Below, piece after piece: positions 1 to 5,612 of a DNA stretch of 6,572 nucleotides. This stretch comes from Bacteroidota bacterium (GTDB taxonomy: Bacteria > Bacteroidota > Bacteroidia > Flavobacteriales > Flavobacteriaceae). The notes beneath the pieces are model-generated. The model ran no database searches and had not been told where the DNA came from. It worked only from the letters and a program-made list of their open reading frames with translations. Position 1 is the stretch's first letter, and each line of letters starts with the position of its first letter. The stretch spans positions 1 to 6,572 of the forward strand of contig SBFL01000349.1 in NCBI GenBank assembly GCA_006227965.1, written 5' to 3'. A program made the translations under genes and the position numbers.

Positions 1-389
1 GAGATTTCATTTATCAGGGAGGTTCCCAGGCCCTGGCCTGTAGATGAACTTTTAAAGTAGATCTTTTCGATAAAGATGGAACTCCCGCGGGGCATGGATC
101 TGTGGTCTTTTTCGAGGTCCAGTTTGCAGATCCCTGCCGGGGCACCGCCGCAGCACACCAGCCAGAGCTGCAGGTTTGGACTTGATAATTCCGCCTGCAC
201 GATTTCAGAGGTAAAGTTGCGCGTGAGATAGGGCCAGGGATCCCCTCCGGGCCAAAGGTGGCAGTAATGATCTCTGTAGGCGGCTTTCCCGGTTTCCAGA
301 TACAGGGGAATATCTTCCTCCCGGAGCCGTATGATTTCAGGCTCCTGACATCTGCGGGTGGTTTCGACTTTCAGGGCGTTTCCTTCCAT
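1..389 (-). CDS. GNAT family N-acetyltransferase, C-terminus beyond the window edge
   Basis: Reading the minus strand from an ATG at 389 gives 129 complete codons and no stop before the window edge, so the gene is cut off at its 3' end. GNAT enzymes move an acetyl group from acetyl-CoA to an amine or a protein N-terminus; the substrate here cannot be told. Support: an N-terminal REEDIPLYLETGKAAYRDHY stretch (about residues 23-42) with W46 and Y54, a common opening of one GNAT subgroup; a central beta strand pair (LWLVCCGGAPAGICKLDL, 75-92); then EKIYF (108-112) leading into the acetyl-CoA pyrophosphate loop GQGLG (118-122). The usual Gln/Arg that opens this loop is Thr117. The start overlaps the end of the upstream thioredoxin-like gene by 19 bases, indicating cotranscription. 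No other in-frame ATG occurs until residue 99, so the start is fairly secure, although no Shine-Dalgarno is visible. Family call is confident; function is open. Confidence 0.85.
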   Translation of the reverse strand, partial: MEGNALKVETTRRCQEPEIIRLREEDIPLYLETGKAAYRDHYCHLWPGGDPWPYLTRNFTSEIVQAELSSPNLQLWLVCCGGAPAGICKLDLEKDHRSMPRGSSIFIEKIYFKSSSTGQGLGTSLINEI

Positions 390-934
390 TTGATGTTGCA
401 ACCAAGGCTTGGTTTCTGGTCCTGCGGCATGGGGGTTCCCTCCATCAGGCAGTCCAGCGCATTCCTTAGATCCCCCCCTGTTACAGGGACGTCATTTCCC
501 GGCCTGGAACCGTCGAGCTGGCCCCGGTAGCGCAGTTTCAGTTCGGGCCCGAAAAGGTAAAAATCAGGAGTGCAGGCTGCCTGATAGGCCTTTGCTACTT
601 CCTGTGAGGCATCGTACAGGTACGGGAAGGAATAGCCTTCCCGGGCTGCGGTTTCCTTCATTTTATCCGGGTGGTCCTCCGGGTAGTTCTCCACGTCGTT
701 GCTGGAGATGGCTATGAAACCGAAACCCCTCTCCTGGTAATCTGACGCCATACGTACGATCTCAGTGTTTACATGCTTCACGAAAGGGCAGTGGTTACAG
801 ATGAACATGATCAGTGTCCCCTTTGTGCCTTTCAAATCCCCAAGGGAATAGTCCTTTCCACTCCTGGTGTCGGGCAGGCTGAATTCCGGGGCTCTGGTGC
901 CGAGAGGCAGCATGGTGCTGGGGGTTCGGGCCAT
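371..934 (-). CDS. Thioredoxin-fold AhpC/TSA-family protein (peroxiredoxin-like, CNHC motif)
   Basis: A complete 187-residue protein with no signal peptide, so probably a cytoplasmic thiol-disulfide or peroxidase-like protein. The fold begins with LGTRAPEFSLPD (11-22), as in AhpC/TSA proteins. The redox motif C46-N-H-C49-P-F-V-K follows a beta strand (TLIMFI). Then come SSNDVENYPEDHPDKM (77-92) and the cis-proline region A-C121-T-P123-D-F-Y, then RGQLDGSRPGND (137-148) and a C-terminal S-L-G-C179-N-I-K-W-K. This pattern, with extra conserved cysteines at 121 and 179, matches the peroxiredoxin-like subgroup often annotated only as 'thioredoxin family protein'; it is not classical AhpC, Tpx or BCP. 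The substrate is not known to me. It is the first gene of a minus-strand unit with the GNAT gene. The bases just before the ATG are A-rich (GAAAGAAACGAAA), common for Bacteroidetes starts, and no Shine-Dalgarno is seen. No in-frame upstream ATG competes. Confidence 0.93.
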   Translation of the reverse strand: MARTPSTMLPLGTRAPEFSLPDTRSGKDYSLGDLKGTKGTLIMFICNHCPFVKHVNTEIVRMASDYQERGFGFIAISSNDVENYPEDHPDKMKETAAREGYSFPYLYDASQEVAKAYQAACTPDFYLFGPELKLRYRGQLDGSRPGNDVPVTGGDLRNALDCLMEGTPMPQDQKPSLGCNIKWKETP

Positions 935-1202
935 TTTCGTTTCTTTCGGATTTAGTTCCTAAAGGTATTAAATACTTGTAAAATCCTGACGGACTCCCTA
1001 TCTTCTGATCTTCATACCTCCAGCCATATACCACTGAATTGAAGAATAAAATCACCTGTCAGACCCATTTCCCGCCCATTGAAGACCTGCGGCAACAGGG
1101 GTATGCCGGAAACGGCAATTTCTGTGATCCCGGCCCGGAAGACAAAAATAGTCCACCTGAAATTGTCCAAAAACCAGGGACAGACCTATAAATGGATCCG
1201 AG
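935..1202. other. Divergent intergenic region between the thioredoxin-like gene and the symporter
   Basis: A 268-base spacer between two genes facing away from each other, so it should hold promoters for both. On the minus strand TACCTTTA (960-967) is one base from the Bacteroidetes -7 consensus TAnnTTTG, but no convincing -33 box accompanies it. On the plus strand the best candidate, TATAAATG at 1187-1194 with TTG at 1163-1165, is a poor match. Two small hairpins are listed separately. A 50-codon open frame (TTG at 1039 to TAA at 1191, plus strand) shows no recognisable domain, lacks an ATG and is not called as a gene. Confidence 0.6.
1104..1182 (+). other. Two small potential RNA hairpins upstream of the symporter
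   Basis: The first is TGCCG (1104-1108) paired with CGGCA (1113-1117) around the loop GAAA, a GNRA tetraloop that is stable only in the plus-strand transcript. The second is TGTCC (1164-1168) paired with GGACA (1178-1182) around a nine-base loop. The second ends 20 bases before the symporter start, so it would lie in the 5' leader if transcription begins upstream. No known riboswitch consensus is recognised, and five-base stems can occur by chance. Confidence 0.25.
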
Positions 1203-2120
1203 ATGGAGGAGCAAATAGACCAGTTACACATCAATTTTGACAGCGAGGCCCTGTGGACGCTGAACCTGGCCTTGGCCCTTGTAATGTTTGGGATTGCCCT
1301 GGAATTGCGCCCTTCTGATTTCGCGCGGATGCTGCGGAATCCCCGCCCGGTTCTGACGGGGGTATGCTGCCAGTTCCTGCTCCTGCCCGCCCTGACTTTC
1401 CTTTTGGTCTGGTGGTGGGAACCCTTTCCCAGTTTTGCCCTTGGAATGATCCTTGTGGCCTCCTGTCCCGGGGGAAATGTTTCCAACTTTATGTCCCATC
1501 TTGCGGGTGGGAATACGGCTTTATCCGTAAGCCTTACCGCTTTCGCCACCCTACTCGCCGTAGTGATGACCCCTTTGAATTTACAGGTTTGGGGTGGTCT
1601 TTACGAACCCTCAGCTGCCCTTCTTACCGAAGTCCGTATTGATCTGTGGGAAATGGTCCGGCTGGTGGCCCTTCTGCTGGCGCTTCCCCTGATAACGGGA
1701 ATGGCTTTCGGGCATTGGAAGCCAAGGGTGGCCGCCCGGATATCGAAAATCTTTAAGGCCGCATCCCTGCTCTTCTTTGTCTTTCTGATTTTTATCGCCC
1801 TTTTCAACAACCGGGATAATTTTATGGATTACATCGGGCTGGTCTTCACCCTGGTGTTCTTCCATAATCTGGCAGCCTTTGGTCTGGGGTACTTCGGCAG
1901 TCGTGCCATGGGTCTGAGCCTGAATGATGTGAAAAGCATTACCATTGAGACCGGGATTCAGAATTCCGGACTCGGACTCCTGCTGATTTTTACTTTTTTT
2001 GAAGGGCTGGGAGGAATGGCGCTTTTGGCGGCATTCTGGGGGATATGGCACCTGGTTTCCGGGCTGGCCCTGTCTGGTTTATGGACCAGGATACCTGCAA
2101 AGAAGGGAGCCATCTTATGA
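1203..2120 (+). CDS. Bile acid:sodium symporter family (BASS/SBF) transporter
   Basis: A complete 305-residue inner-membrane protein, normal length for this family, with about nine or ten hydrophobic segments between residues 17 and 293. These proteins couple Na+ entry to uptake of organic anions such as bile acids, pantoate or keto acids; the substrate here is unknown. The family core ASCPGGNVSNFMSHLAGGNT (86-105) and the second crossover ITIETGIQNSGL (246-257) are both intact. By my alignment with the Neisseria ASBT structure, every sodium ligand has a counterpart: S94, N95, S108, T112 and E249 for site 1, and Q57, E249 and Q253 for site 2. It should therefore be a working Na+-coupled carrier. 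The ATG at 1203 is chosen because the ATG at 1192 is out of frame and soon stops. The preceding bases give only a weak ribosome site. Its stop overlaps the start of the acyltransferase gene (ATGA), implying translational coupling. Confidence 0.93.
   Translation: MEEQIDQLHINFDSEALWTLNLALALVMFGIALELRPSDFARMLRNPRPVLTGVCCQFLLLPALTFLLVWWWEPFPSFALGMILVASCPGGNVSNFMSHLAGGNTALSVSLTAFATLLAVVMTPLNLQVWGGLYEPSAALLTEVRIDLWEMVRLVALLLALPLITGMAFGHWKPRVAARISKIFKAASLLFFVFLIFIALFNNRDNFMDYIGLVFTLVFFHNLAAFGLGYFGSRAMGLSLNDVKSITIETGIQNSGLGLLLIFTFFEGLGGMALLAAFWGIWHLVSGLALSGLWTRIPAKKGAIL
2101..2119 (+). promoter_or_regulatory. Shine-Dalgarno-like site and ATGA coupling start for the acyltransferase gene
   Basis: AGAAGGGAG (2101-2109) lies seven bases before the ATG at 2117, which shares two bases with the symporter's TGA stop at 2118. 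This decides the start against an in-frame ATG at 2045 that lies 24 codons inside the symporter gene and would encode a poorly fitting extension. It is the clearest ribosome-binding site in the window. Confidence 0.6.
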
Positions 2121-3157
2121 AAGGGGTCTTATACAGCACCTTAAAAAGGTTCATCCGAATAGGGTTTTTCTGTTATTTCCGGGAAATACGGATGCACGGG
2201 ATCCAGGGGGTTCCTACGGACCGGCCGGTACTATTGCTTCCCAATCATCAGAATGCCCTTTTAGATGCTTTGCTGTATGCAGCCCTCGCCCGCGGGCGAA
2301 GGCCTTATTTTCTGACCCGTTCAGATGTCTTCAGGAATCCGGTAATGCGCTGGCTTTTCGCCGGATTGCGGATGATGCCCATCTACAGGCTACGGGATGG
2401 CAGGGATACCCTGCACAGGAACCAGGTGGTTTTCCGGCGTTGTGCAGCCCTCTTTGCCAGAGGGGAGCACATCCTTTTGTTTCCCGAGGCCAATCACAGC
2501 CTGGTCAGAAGGGTGCGGCCGCTGAGCAAGGGCTTCACCCGTATCCTTTCGGAGAGTTTCCAGACCTACCCCCGGCTGGACATACAGGTGCTGCCTGTAG
2601 GGGTCAATTACCAGGAGGCTGACGGCTTTCCAGACCGGGTGGCCTTTTATTTCGGGACCCCGTTCAGTGCCCGGCAGTACTGGTCTGCACATACTGAGGA
2701 ACTCGCCATTGCCCCCCTGAAGAAGCGCGTATTTGATTCCATGACCCAGCTCACTGTACATATCCCACCCGAGGAGGACTCCACCTTCTGGGAAGCACGG
2801 CTCGAGCAAGAGGAGGTGGATTACCTGGACCCCTCTGGGATTAATGCGTTTATTGCCGGTGGACCTGTCCCGGTGCCCTCCCTAAGGAAAAGGGCCGGGA
2901 TGGCATGTCGGTCCTGGGAGATGGTGTTCCGCCTGCTGAACGCCCCGGTGTGGCTGCCATGGTGCCGGATAGTGGCAAAAATGGTCCCGGAGCCAGAATT
3001 TATGAGCACCTTTCGATTTTTGTTCTTCCTGCTGGCATTCCCCCTGTATTACCTCTTGTTGTGGCTTGTGTTGATTTTATTGTGGGCTCCTGCCGGGGCC
3101 ACTGTCACCGTCCTGGGGTTGTTTTTGCACAACCTCGCCTATGTCAAATTCCGGTAA
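2117..3157 (+). CDS. PlsC-family (lyso)phospholipid acyltransferase with C-terminal membrane segments
   Basis: With the ATGA start the protein has 346 residues. Members transfer an acyl chain to glycerol-3-phosphate, lysophosphatidate or a similar acceptor at the inner membrane, usually for phospholipid synthesis. The acyltransferase domain covers about residues 15-215. Motif I is LLLPNHQNALLD (39-50), with catalytic H44 and D50. Motif II region is MMPIYRLRDGRD (86-97). Motif III is LLFPEANHS (120-128). Motif IV is LPVGVNY (159-165), followed by FYFGTPF (177-183). Two hydrophobic segments at about 299-323 and 326-342 form a membrane anchor. Two departures from the textbook family are plain: five rather than four residues lie between the catalytic His and Asp, and Ala125 replaces the Gly of PEG. 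I believe the first is common in a Bacteroidetes subgroup with NHQNA(L/M)xD; the second I cannot judge without an alignment. It is not necessarily the main cellular PlsC, so no symbol is given. It is cotranscribed with the symporter and followed by a terminator. Confidence 0.9.
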   Translation: MKGVLYSTLKRFIRIGFFCYFREIRMHGIQGVPTDRPVLLLPNHQNALLDALLYAALARGRRPYFLTRSDVFRNPVMRWLFAGLRMMPIYRLRDGRDTLHRNQVVFRRCAALFARGEHILLFPEANHSLVRRVRPLSKGFTRILSESFQTYPRLDIQVLPVGVNYQEADGFPDRVAFYFGTPFSARQYWSAHTEELAIAPLKKRVFDSMTQLTVHIPPEEDSTFWEARLEQEEVDYLDPSGINAFIAGGPVPVPSLRKRAGMACRSWEMVFRLLNAPVWLPWCRIVAKMVPEPEFMSTFRFLFFLLAFPLYYLLLWLVLILLWAPAGATVTVLGLFLHNLAYVKFR

Positions 3158-3217
3158 GGGACTGACGGGCCTGCTTTCATGAAGGGGCAGAAGAAAATCG
3201 AGCTCATCACCAAGCAT

Positions 3218-3244
3218 AAAAAAAGGCCTTCAAAAAAAGGCCTT
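3218..3244. repeat. Perfect 13-base tandem direct repeat forming the terminator
   Basis: AAAAAAAGGCCTT occurs at 3218-3230 and again at 3232-3244, separated by one C (period 14). Because GGCC and its flanks are palindromic, the duplicated unit pairs with itself and makes the terminator stem. Confidence 0.8.
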
Positions 3245-3246
3245 TT
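3218..3246. terminator. Bidirectional intrinsic terminator between converging genes
   Basis: A perfect ten-base stem, AAAAGGCCTT (3221-3230) with AAGGCCTTTT (3237-3246), encloses the loop CAAAAA. On the plus strand the stem ends in TTTT and serves the acyltransferase gene that stops at 3157. On the minus strand it is followed by a run of seven T residues (complement of 3218-3224, partly inside the stem), serving the PUR-protein gene that stops at 3264. Position between two converging stops and symmetry support a shared terminator. Confidence 0.85.
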
Positions 3247-3263
3247 GTGCATTTCCGAAGTGA

Positions 3264-3638
3264 TCAGATATCTTCGAAATCCAGGTCTGTAAACCGTTTT
3301 TCAGATGAGTCCAGGGAACCGTTCGGTGAGAATCCGGTAGTTTTAAAGTCTTTCTGGTGTTTTTCAGAAATGACTTCTTCACCTTTTTCTTCAAAAATGT
3401 AGTCCATCATTTCGCCGAGAATCTCCCTGAAGGATTCAAAATCCTCCTTGTAAAGATAGATCTTGTGTTTTTTGTAATGGTAAGATCCGTCTTCGTGAGT
3501 GAATTTCTTACTCTCGGTAATCGTCAGGTAATAATCTCCGGCTTTTGTGCTGCGGACATCGAAGAAATAAGTCCTTCTACCCGCCCTAAGTACTTTGGAA
3601 TGTATCTCCTCCTGGTCCATCAAATCTTTGTCACTCAT
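3264..3638 (-). CDS. PUR (DUF3276) family DNA/RNA-binding protein
   Basis: A complete 124-residue protein, normal for this small family. PUR-domain proteins bind single-stranded DNA and RNA; bacterial members have one PUR repeat and probably act as dimers. In Borrelia the relative BpuR binds DNA and RNA and affects gene expression; the Bacteroidetes role is little known. The repeat spans about residues 11-83: a beta sheet with SKVLRAGRRTYFFDVR (14-29) and GDYYLTITESKK (34-45), a second sheet segment HYKKHKIYLYKEDF (54-67), then the helix ESFREILGEMMDYI (68-81). The C-terminal third is charged and probably flexible, ending in the acidic DLDFEDI, which I recall as conserved in flavobacterial members. 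It lies 64 bases after the ABC exporter gene on the same strand but has its own promoter-like sequence. The ATG at 3638 is preceded by a short leader with two CTAAAC repeats and no Shine-Dalgarno. Confidence 0.9.
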   Translation of the reverse strand: MSDKDLMDQEEIHSKVLRAGRRTYFFDVRSTKAGDYYLTITESKKFTHEDGSYHYKKHKIYLYKEDFESFREILGEMMDYIFEEKGEEVISEKHQKDFKTTGFSPNGSLDSSEKRFTDLDFEDI

Positions 3639-3665
3639 AGTTTAGCTGCGGTTTAGTTAGGGTTC

Positions 3666-3698
3666 CAAAAATGTGAAAAAAATGCTAAATCAGCAACT
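3666..3698 (-). promoter_or_regulatory. Bacteroidetes-type promoter for the PUR/DUF3276 gene
   Basis: On the minus strand a -7 box CATTTTTG (3666-3673) matches TAnnTTTG except for its first base. A -33 box TTG (complement of 3694-3696) lies 20 bases upstream. Transcription would begin near 3660 and give a leader of about 20 bases. The promoter sits in the short gap after the ABC gene's stop, so the PUR gene can be expressed independently. Confidence 0.5.
3676..3695 (-). terminator. Possible weak terminator after the ABC exporter gene
   Basis: On the minus strand TGCT and AGCA form a four-base stem around GATTT, directly followed by seven T residues (complement of 3676-3682), a few bases after the ABC stop. 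The stem is short, so at best it would stop transcription in part. It overlaps the proposed promoter of the next gene, whose spacer contains the T run. Confidence 0.25.
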
Positions 3699-3702
3699 TT
3701 TT

Positions 3703-5457
3703 CTAGCTTTCTTTACCCGATAGCTGGTTGATATAAAGCTCTTTGTAGTACCCCTCCTGAGCCATTAATTGATCGTGGGTCCCGGATTGCAGCACCCGTC
3801 CGTTTTCAAGTACAATGACCTTGTCTGCATGAATGGCAGAGGAGACCCGGTGACTTACAATCAGTGTGGTTTTATGCCTGGAGGCCTTTTTGAGGTTGGT
3901 CAGGATGGCCTCCTCCGTTTCGGTATCCACAGCACTGAGGCAATCGTCAAAGAGGTAGATCACAGGATCCTTCAACAGGGCCCTGGCAATGGAAATACGC
4001 TGCTTTTGTCCGCCGCTGAGGGTAATGCCGCGCTCCCCCAGGACGGTTTGGTACCCCTTGGAAAAACCGGTGATGTTTTCGTGAACAACCGCCATTTTGG
4101 CCATTGATTCGATTTCCTCTTTGTTGGCCCCCTCCTTGCCAAATCGAATGTTGTTTTCTATGGTATCTGAGAAGAGGAAGGCGTCCTGAGGCACTGCCCC
4201 GATGGCATCCCGAAGGTCGTTCAGGTTGAAGGCCCCCACGGGGGTGTCATCTATGAGGATTTGACCGGCGGTAACGTCATAGAGCCTCGGGATCAATTCC
4301 AGGATGGTCGATTTCCCGGAACCGGTCTTTCCAAGGATGGTAAGGGTCTGCCCGGGTTCAATGTCAAAGGACACCTCGTGCAGGGCTTCAATCCCTGTAT
4401 CAGGGTAGGTGAAGGATACTTTGTCAAAGGTTATTTTCCCCTGAATGGGGGTAGGGTCTGTGCAGTGGTTCTGTATTTCTGGTTCCTGCTTCAGGAATTC
4501 ATTGATCCGTTTCTGAGAAGCTTCCGCCCGCTGGATGATGGAGGTGAGCCACCCTACAATGGCCACGGGCCAGGTGAGCATATTCACATAGAGGATAAAT
4601 TCGGCTATCGTCCCGATAGATTCAATTTCCCCGTTCAGGTATTGCCGTCCCCCCACGTAGATCACAAAAATATTACTGACCCCGATCAGCAGGATCATCA
4701 GGGGAAAGAACCAGGCATTCACCCTTGCCAGGTCCATGCTCTTGGTCTTTCCCTGCAGGGCAAGGACCTGGGCCTGATGGTTGGTGTTGGGCTCCATAAC
4801 ATAGGCCTTGATAACCGAAATGCCCGAAAAGGTCTCCTGTGCAAAGGTGGAGAGGTCCGAGAGGAACGCCTGCACCCGCGTGCTGCGTTTGTGGATCACC
4901 CGGCTGATCCAGTAGATCAGCACCGATAAGAACGGCAGCGGGACCAGGGCGTAGAAGGCTATGGTCGGGGCTTTGATGAACATCAGGGGCACCAGGCATA
5001 CAAAAAGGGTTAGGGTCTGGATCCCGTACATGATGGCGGGCCCGGCGTACATCCGTACCTGGGTGACGTCCTCGCTGATGCGATTCATGAGGTCGCCGGT
5101 TCGGTTGGATTTGTAAAAATTAAGGCTCAGCCGCTGGTAGTGGTCGAAAACCTCATTTTTAAGGTCGTATTCAATATAGCGGGAAACGTTTATTATGGTC
5201 TGCCGCATCAGAAAGGTGAAGAAGCCGGAAAGCAGGGCAGCGCCGATGATAATCCCGATGAACTCGAGTAATTGCTGACGTGCAATGGTTTCGCTCAGGT
5301 CTGCAGAGAGGTAATTCTCCACGGTCTCGATGATCTTCTTTACGTAGGACGGCATTACCAGCTGAAAAACCCTTGCTATGATGGTGATCAGGATCCCCAT
5401 CAGCAGCTTGAACCAGTACTTTCTGAAATATTTATTGAGGTGTTTTAGTTCTTTCAT
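3703..5457 (-). CDS. ABC exporter half-transporter (fused permease and ATPase, MsbA/MdlA/LmrA type)
   Basis: A complete 584-residue protein. Half-transporters of this type pair up in the inner membrane and use ATP to export lipids, peptides or drugs; the substrate cannot be inferred. The permease domain covers about residues 14-310 with six membrane segments (near 16-36, 66-84, 142-161, 166-184, 250-269, 283-305). The ATPase covers about 340-580: A-loop Tyr351, Walker A GKTGSGKST (376-384), Q-loop Gln424 in VPQD, the exporter-specific GERG (474-477), signature LSGGQ (480-484), Walker B IYLFD (500-504), D-loop SAVD (508-511), H-loop His536. The residue after Walker B, normally the catalytic Glu, is Asp505. 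That change is typical of the degenerate half of heterodimeric exporters such as TM287 or MdlA, although the switch His is kept. No partner gene is in the window. The ATG at 5457 follows AAGGGG ten bases upstream. It diverges from nusB and lies upstream of the PUR gene. Confidence 0.94.
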   Translation of the reverse strand: MKELKHLNKYFRKYWFKLLMGILITIIARVFQLVMPSYVKKIIETVENYLSADLSETIARQQLLEFIGIIIGAALLSGFFTFLMRQTIINVSRYIEYDLKNEVFDHYQRLSLNFYKSNRTGDLMNRISEDVTQVRMYAGPAIMYGIQTLTLFVCLVPLMFIKAPTIAFYALVPLPFLSVLIYWISRVIHKRSTRVQAFLSDLSTFAQETFSGISVIKAYVMEPNTNHQAQVLALQGKTKSMDLARVNAWFFPLMILLIGVSNIFVIYVGGRQYLNGEIESIGTIAEFILYVNMLTWPVAIVGWLTSIIQRAEASQKRINEFLKQEPEIQNHCTDPTPIQGKITFDKVSFTYPDTGIEALHEVSFDIEPGQTLTILGKTGSGKSTILELIPRLYDVTAGQILIDDTPVGAFNLNDLRDAIGAVPQDAFLFSDTIENNIRFGKEGANKEEIESMAKMAVVHENITGFSKGYQTVLGERGITLSGGQKQRISIARALLKDPVIYLFDDCLSAVDTETEEAILTNLKKASRHKTTLIVSHRVSSAIHADKVIVLENGRVLQSGTHDQLMAQEGYYKELYINQLSGKES

Positions 5458-5496
5458 ACGGGAAGAGCCCCTTGAGGGTCCTGAGCATCAGCGTGA

Positions 5497-5525
5497 CAAA
5501 TATAGGGGTTTGACCCGGATGCGAA
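5497..5525 (-). promoter_or_regulatory. Bacteroidetes-type promoter for the ABC exporter gene
   Basis: TATATTTG (complement of 5497-5504) is a perfect match to the -7 consensus TAnnTTTG. A TTCG (complement of 5522-5525), one base from TTTG, lies 17 bases upstream. The start of transcription would be near 5490, giving a leader of about 33 bases. The spacer between the boxes holds the small palindrome GGGTCAAACCC (5506-5516), a possible operator. Confidence 0.5.
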
Positions 5526-5580
5526 TGTTAGCGTAATGATAAGATGATTTTTCACCCCCGTTTTAAATAGATTCTTATTG

Positions 5581-5611
5581 TTGCCCTCGTTTACCGCACC
5601 AAAGTTCTTTG
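5581..5611 (+). promoter_or_regulatory. Weak promoter candidate abutting the nusB start codon
   Basis: TTG (5581-5583) and GTTCTTTG (5604-5611) are separated by 20 bases, the same spacing as in the PUR gene promoter. Only the TTTG half of the -7 box fits. The ATG begins two bases after it, so a transcript from here would be leaderless or nearly so. The box could equally be chance, with the true promoter further upstream. Confidence 0.25.
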
Positions 5612-5612
5612 C

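Noticed and set aside
960..967. TACCTTTA as a promoter box for the thioredoxin-like gene
   Set aside because: One mismatch to the -7 consensus and no -33 partner at suitable spacing; too weak to list as a feature.
1163..1194. TTG and TATAAATG as a promoter for the symporter
   Set aside because: Two mismatches in the box, and it would leave almost no leader before the ATG.
1052..1549. A 165-codon open frame on the minus strand
   Set aside because: Antisense to the symporter start; the translation is basic and low in hydrophobic order with no family features.
2045..2116. Upstream in-frame ATG that would lengthen the acyltransferase by 24 residues
   Set aside because: The extension is encoded inside the symporter gene, whereas the ATG at 2117 has a ribosome site and a typical ATGA overlap.
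1999..2622. A 207-codon open frame on the plus strand overlapping the symporter and acyltransferase genes
   Set aside because: Out of frame with two strongly supported genes and its translation resembles no protein family.
4261..4929. A 222-codon open frame on the plus strand
   Set aside because: It lies wholly antisense to the well-supported ABC exporter gene, and its translation, rich in Gly, Pro, His and Asp, has no recognisable domain; it is a by-product of codon bias.
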